A DNA stretch of 64,000 nt. It comes from Psychrobacillus lasiicapitis (GTDB lineage Bacteria; Bacillota; Bacilli; Bacillales_A; Planococcaceae). Positions within the stretch are counted from its first letter, which is position 1. Each line of letters begins with the position of its first letter. Both the position numbers and the translations under genes were made by a program. Below, one piece after another: positions 61,687-64,000 of this stretch. The notes beneath the pieces were generated by a model. It had not been told where the DNA came from. It ran no database searches and was given only the letters and a program-made list of their open reading frames with translations. The DNA is taken from positions 228,769-292,768 of the forward strand of contig NZ_VDGH01000003.1 in the NCBI RefSeq assembly GCF_006861795.1, given 5' to 3'.

Positions 61687-62497
61687 ACATAATAGGGAAA
61701 CTGCGCGATAGTGAATTGAAGGAAGAGTCCGCTAAGATTTCCGCTGCAGGACGTACGCGTTCCGCCTGCTTGGCTTCAGCCGCTTCCTTCGCTACGCTCA
61801 GTCCAGGGTCTTCACCATTTTAGGAACAAAGGCTAAGAGCGCCACATTGTGTGGCAACGCCTTCGAGGCCAACATCGTGTTGGCCTCGGCTGGAGTCGAC
61901 GCCCTTCCGCTACAATCCATGATGGATAACGCTATCTAATAGGCGTCACTGTTTAACAAATGAAACTTCTTTAAAAGTTTTCTAACTATTAAAAGCCAAT
62001 AAATGGTACAACGCTACAATACACACTGGGAACGTGACAAACCGATTAATTGGACAATTTTGGTAAAGAAATACTAGTTAATGCTCTATTATTATTGCCG
62101 TCTCAATTCGAGTTAACTTATTTTAGAAAATTGGTTCCTCTCAGACTACAACTGGTTACTTTCGACAACTGTTTGGTCTCCCATAGCCACTTATTGGATT
62201 TGCATGGTCAAAAACTGTGGTTGATTTTCTTTAGTAAGTCGATTATTAATAACCAGTGAATCAGAATCCATTTATAGCTCTGATAACTGCCGAGCTAAAT
62301 AGCAAGAAGTCTCCATTGATTGAAGCGGAAGGAGGCGACTCCTGCGGGAATCAAGCGGGACAGGTGAGACCCCGCAGTGGAGCGACAGCGACCGAGGAGG
62401 CTCACCGCCCGCCCCGCGGAAAGCGTCCTCCTGAAGCGAAAATCCTAGCGGTTACCTAATAAAATTTCTTACTGCACAGTCTCCCTATACCACGAAT
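61687..62497. repeat. Composite fold-back element, copy 5 (longest, mixed block types)
   Basis: Left block 61736-61919 carries the alternative centre (CTTCCTTCGCTACGCTCAGT) and an extra pair of hairpins (GCCACA..TGTGGC, GAGGCCAAC..GTTGGCCTC). Right block 62314-62446 is the common type, reversed. Tails CATAATAGGGAAACTGCG and GCACAGTCTCCCTATA are inverted. The ~390-base centre differs from copies 1, 2 and 4 and shows no recognisable gene. It fills most of the 1.1-kb gap between the reductase and DUF2935 genes. Confidence 0.75.
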
Positions 62498-62565
62498 AAA
62501 ATAAAAAGATGCCGTACTTGAAAAAAGTTATCCACATATCTAAATCTTTTATAGTTTCCTAACCA

Positions 62566-62591
62566 ATAAAAAAACCTCCAATAATGGAGGA
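62566..62591 (-). terminator. Terminator after the DUF2935 gene
   Basis: CCTCCA / TGGAGG with a 4-base loop, followed on the minus strand by TTTTTTT. Confidence 0.8.
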
Positions 62592-62608
62592 TTTTCACTT
62601 TCTATTTT

Positions 62609-63370
62609 TTAAGGGACTAGTTCGATCTTTCTTAAATAGTATGTCTCTTCTCTTGCCATATGGTCTGCCATAAGTGGCGTAAAGGTTCCTAACGCTTCTT
62701 TTTTTATCCTCATTTCTTCTAATTCCATTAAAAATACTTTGAAAATAGTCATCTCTAATTCAATATCTTGATGGAATTTATCTAAAGCTGGGAACTTGTC
62801 GACATTCGCGCGTAAATAACCTGCTAATTCAACAGCCTTTAGATAAAAGTCTTCCCACTCTTTCATGAACTGTTGACCTTTTTCCTTTAATTTCTTTTCC
62901 ACTCTATCTAAGTCTGCATCAATTGCTCCAGCATGGCCGGCCGCGTCAATGAGCCATAACAGATCATGATGTAAAGGATGGACCACCGGAATGTTCTGTC
63001 CGGTCTCTAAGTAGGAGAATACTCGAATCGCTTCTTCTACTTCATTGACCATATGATTGATGAAACTTGGTGGCAAAGAGATTTTTACTTCTCCAACTAA
63101 ATGCTCTTTAATTAACCATAATTTAAATGCTCGAATTTTTTCACTTGCTACTTTAGCTTTTTTGGCAACCATCATTATTTCCTGATCTGTTAACGGTTTT
63201 TTAGAGGTTTGTAGTAATTGATCAAAACGTTTGATAAATGAAGCCGCAACCTCTATTTTCTCTTTCTCACTCGGTGCCAGTGAGTCATGAATAAACCTTC
63301 CGTGATCTCCTAACACTTCCAGCCAAAAATGAAGTTCATACAATGCAGTTTCTTGAAACGAAATTGCCAG
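62609..63370 (-). CDS. DUF2935 domain protein, probable CTG start
   Basis: All-helical protein of about 253 residues with two DUF2935 four-helix bundles (about 10-125 and 135-250). Conserved acidic/His positions: LHFWLEVLGDHGRFIHDSL in the first, VHPLHHDLLWLIDAAGHAGA in the second, HMAREETYYLRKI at the end. The His/Asp/Glu pattern suggests a di-metal or haem-free ferritin-like core; function is unknown. The only in-frame ATG/GTG/TTG is a TTG at 63341-63343 with no ribosome site, cutting into the first helix. A CTG at 63368-63370 has GGGGG 7 bases upstream and restores the expected N-terminal residues (AISFQETAL). Confidence 0.78.
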   Translation of the reverse strand: MAISFQETALYELHFWLEVLGDHGRFIHDSLAPSEKEKIEVAASFIKRFDQLLQTSKKPLTDQEIMMVAKKAKVASEKIRAFKLWLIKEHLVGEVKISLPPSFINHMVNEVEEAIRVFSYLETGQNIPVVHPLHHDLLWLIDAAGHAGAIDADLDRVEKKLKEKGQQFMKEWEDFYLKAVELAGYLRANVDKFPALDKFHQDIELEMTIFKVFLMELEEMRIKKEALGTFTPLMADHMAREETYYLRKIELVP

Positions 63371-63492
63371 TTGAAATCCCCCTTTTACATAATAAAAGTA
63401 TATGCAAGTAGGGTAAACGGTGTCACTGTTGAAGAATTTTCAAATTATTAAAAAAGAATAACCAATTAATGTTATAGTTATTTAATAGATAC

Positions 63493-63700
63493 AGTGAAAC
63501 TTCAATCAATGGGGGTTTTCCGACGCAAAGGACGTGCTAGTGCGGACATTGCGACATGCACGTCGCACATTTAGTCCGCTTTCCCCCACTGATTGTTAGT
63601 TGAACTAATCGGGCTTTTACGGACAGTTGATCTCCCACTTATCTTTTCGCTTTTCTTCAATCTTGAAGTGGGAGTCTTACTGCCCGTTAATGCGGGATAA
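63493..63700 (+). repeat. Structured element, long form, array unit 1
   Basis: 208 bases, close to the copy at 29930-30136. Hairpin I (TCAATGGGGG...CCCCCACTGATTG) holds an internal insertion with its own arms GACGTGC / GCACGTC and GCGGAC / GTCCGC. Hairpin II is CTCCCACTT / AAGTGGGAG, and the terminal GCCCGTTAATGCGGG is as in other copies. Confidence 0.75.
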
Positions 63701-63849
63701 AGTGAAACTTCAATCAGTGGGGTTTTTTCATCCCCCACTGATTGTTAGTTGAACCAATCGGGCTTTTACGGACAGTTGATCTCCCACTTATCTTTTCGCT
63801 TTTCTTCAATCTTGAAGTGGGAGTCTTACTGCCCGTTAATGCGGGATAA
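63701..63849 (+). repeat. Structured element, short form, array unit 2
   Basis: 149 bases, directly abutting unit 1. The inner part of hairpin I is reduced to TTTTTTCATC: CAATCAGTGGGG (63711-63722) pairs with CCCCACTGATTG (63733-63744). CGGGC at 63759-63763 can pair with GCCCG at 63831-63835, which competes with the CCCG/CGGG hairpin at 63832-63845. Confidence 0.8.
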
Positions 63850-63998
63850 AGTGAAACTTCAATCAGTGGGGTTTTTTCATCCCCCACTGATTGTTAGTTG
63901 AACCAATCGGGCTTTTACGGACAGTTGATCTCCCACTTATCTTTTCGCTTTTCTTCAATCTTGAAGTGGGAGTCTTACTGCCCGTTAATGCGGGATAA
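63850..63998 (+). repeat. Structured element, short form, array unit 3
   Basis: 149 bases, identical to unit 2 base for base, so the duplication is recent or kept alike by conversion. It ends 2 bases before the window edge; whether a gene follows cannot be seen. Confidence 0.82.
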
Positions 63999-64000
63999 AA

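Noticed and set aside
62050..62259. Plus-strand 69-codon frame in the centre of fold-back copy 5
   Set aside because: No ribosome site, no family likeness, unusual composition; the other copies do not have it.
63493..63998. Terminal array considered as CRISPR or plain satellite DNA
   Set aside because: Units abut without spacers and one copy occurs singly at 29930, so it is a dispersed structured element.

Overview
The window looks like chromosome of a low-GC Gram-positive member of the Bacillales. The pointers are A/T-rich coding sequence, strong AGGAGG ribosome binding sites with many GTG and TTG starts, intrinsic terminators after almost every unit, an S-box (SAM) riboswitch, Bacillus-type Fur and Zur operators, a PdaC-type deacetylase, a YumC-type ferredoxin reductase and a class D sortase. 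The gene mix and the GC-rich interspersed repeats suggest the Lysinibacillus/Psychrobacillus/Sporosarcina side of the order, but that placement is inference. No tRNA, rRNA, CRISPR array, prophage or intact insertion sequence was seen.

Layout. 1-8.2 kb: ECF sigma factor with a DUF4179 anti-sigma partner, FMN reductase, CPA1 antiporter with an RCK-like tail, SDR protein, an unassigned GT-B-like protein, a short coiled-coil protein, an ABC-F ATPase and a second ECF sigma factor. 9-16.3 kb: CorC/CNNM-type membrane protein, M20 dipeptidase, nitroreductase, PlsY-like acyltransferase, DegV protein, a single-domain amidase and a DUF2804 protein. 16.3-21.3 kb: ferredoxin-NADP reductase divergent from a Fur-controlled siderophore uptake operon (ATPase, lipoprotein, two permeases). 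22-32 kb: GDPD phosphodiesterase, an untracked 55-codon gene, a Zur-controlled CobW/ZagA GTPase, a double-GNAT protein, a heterodimeric ABC exporter, a DMT transporter and a PAS-PAS-GGDEF-EAL protein preceded by a structured leader. 32-39 kb: ThrE-type exporter pair, PdaC, a beta-propeller surface protein and an AtoE transporter. 39-43 kb: a lysine catabolic operon (semialdehyde dehydrogenase, lysine 6-dehydrogenase, acyl-CoA dehydrogenase). 43-49.5 kb: AIM24-type protein, small membrane protein, M20 amidohydrolase, then the SAM-riboswitch operon metI-metC-methionine synthase. 49.7-54.8 kb: sigma-54 controlled proline racemase, proline dehydrogenase and BrnQ carrier, with a divergent PAS-type enhancer-binding regulator. 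55-59.2 kb: surface locus with a secreted protein, an LPXTG protein made of 36-residue repeats, and class D sortase. 59.3-64 kb: a duplicated YjzC-like protein, MarR/flavin enzymes, a DUF2935 protein and a tandem array of structured elements at the window edge.

The most unusual content is non-coding. Five composite fold-back elements (about 8.3, 14.1, 21.3, 35.2 and 61.7 kb) each have two GC-rich ~125-bp blocks in opposite orientation around an A/T-rich centre, with inverted tails. A second, unrelated structured element occurs once as the apparent 5' leader of the GGDEF-EAL gene (29.93-30.14 kb) and three times in tandem at 63.49-64.0 kb, in a long and a short version that differ only inside the first hairpin.
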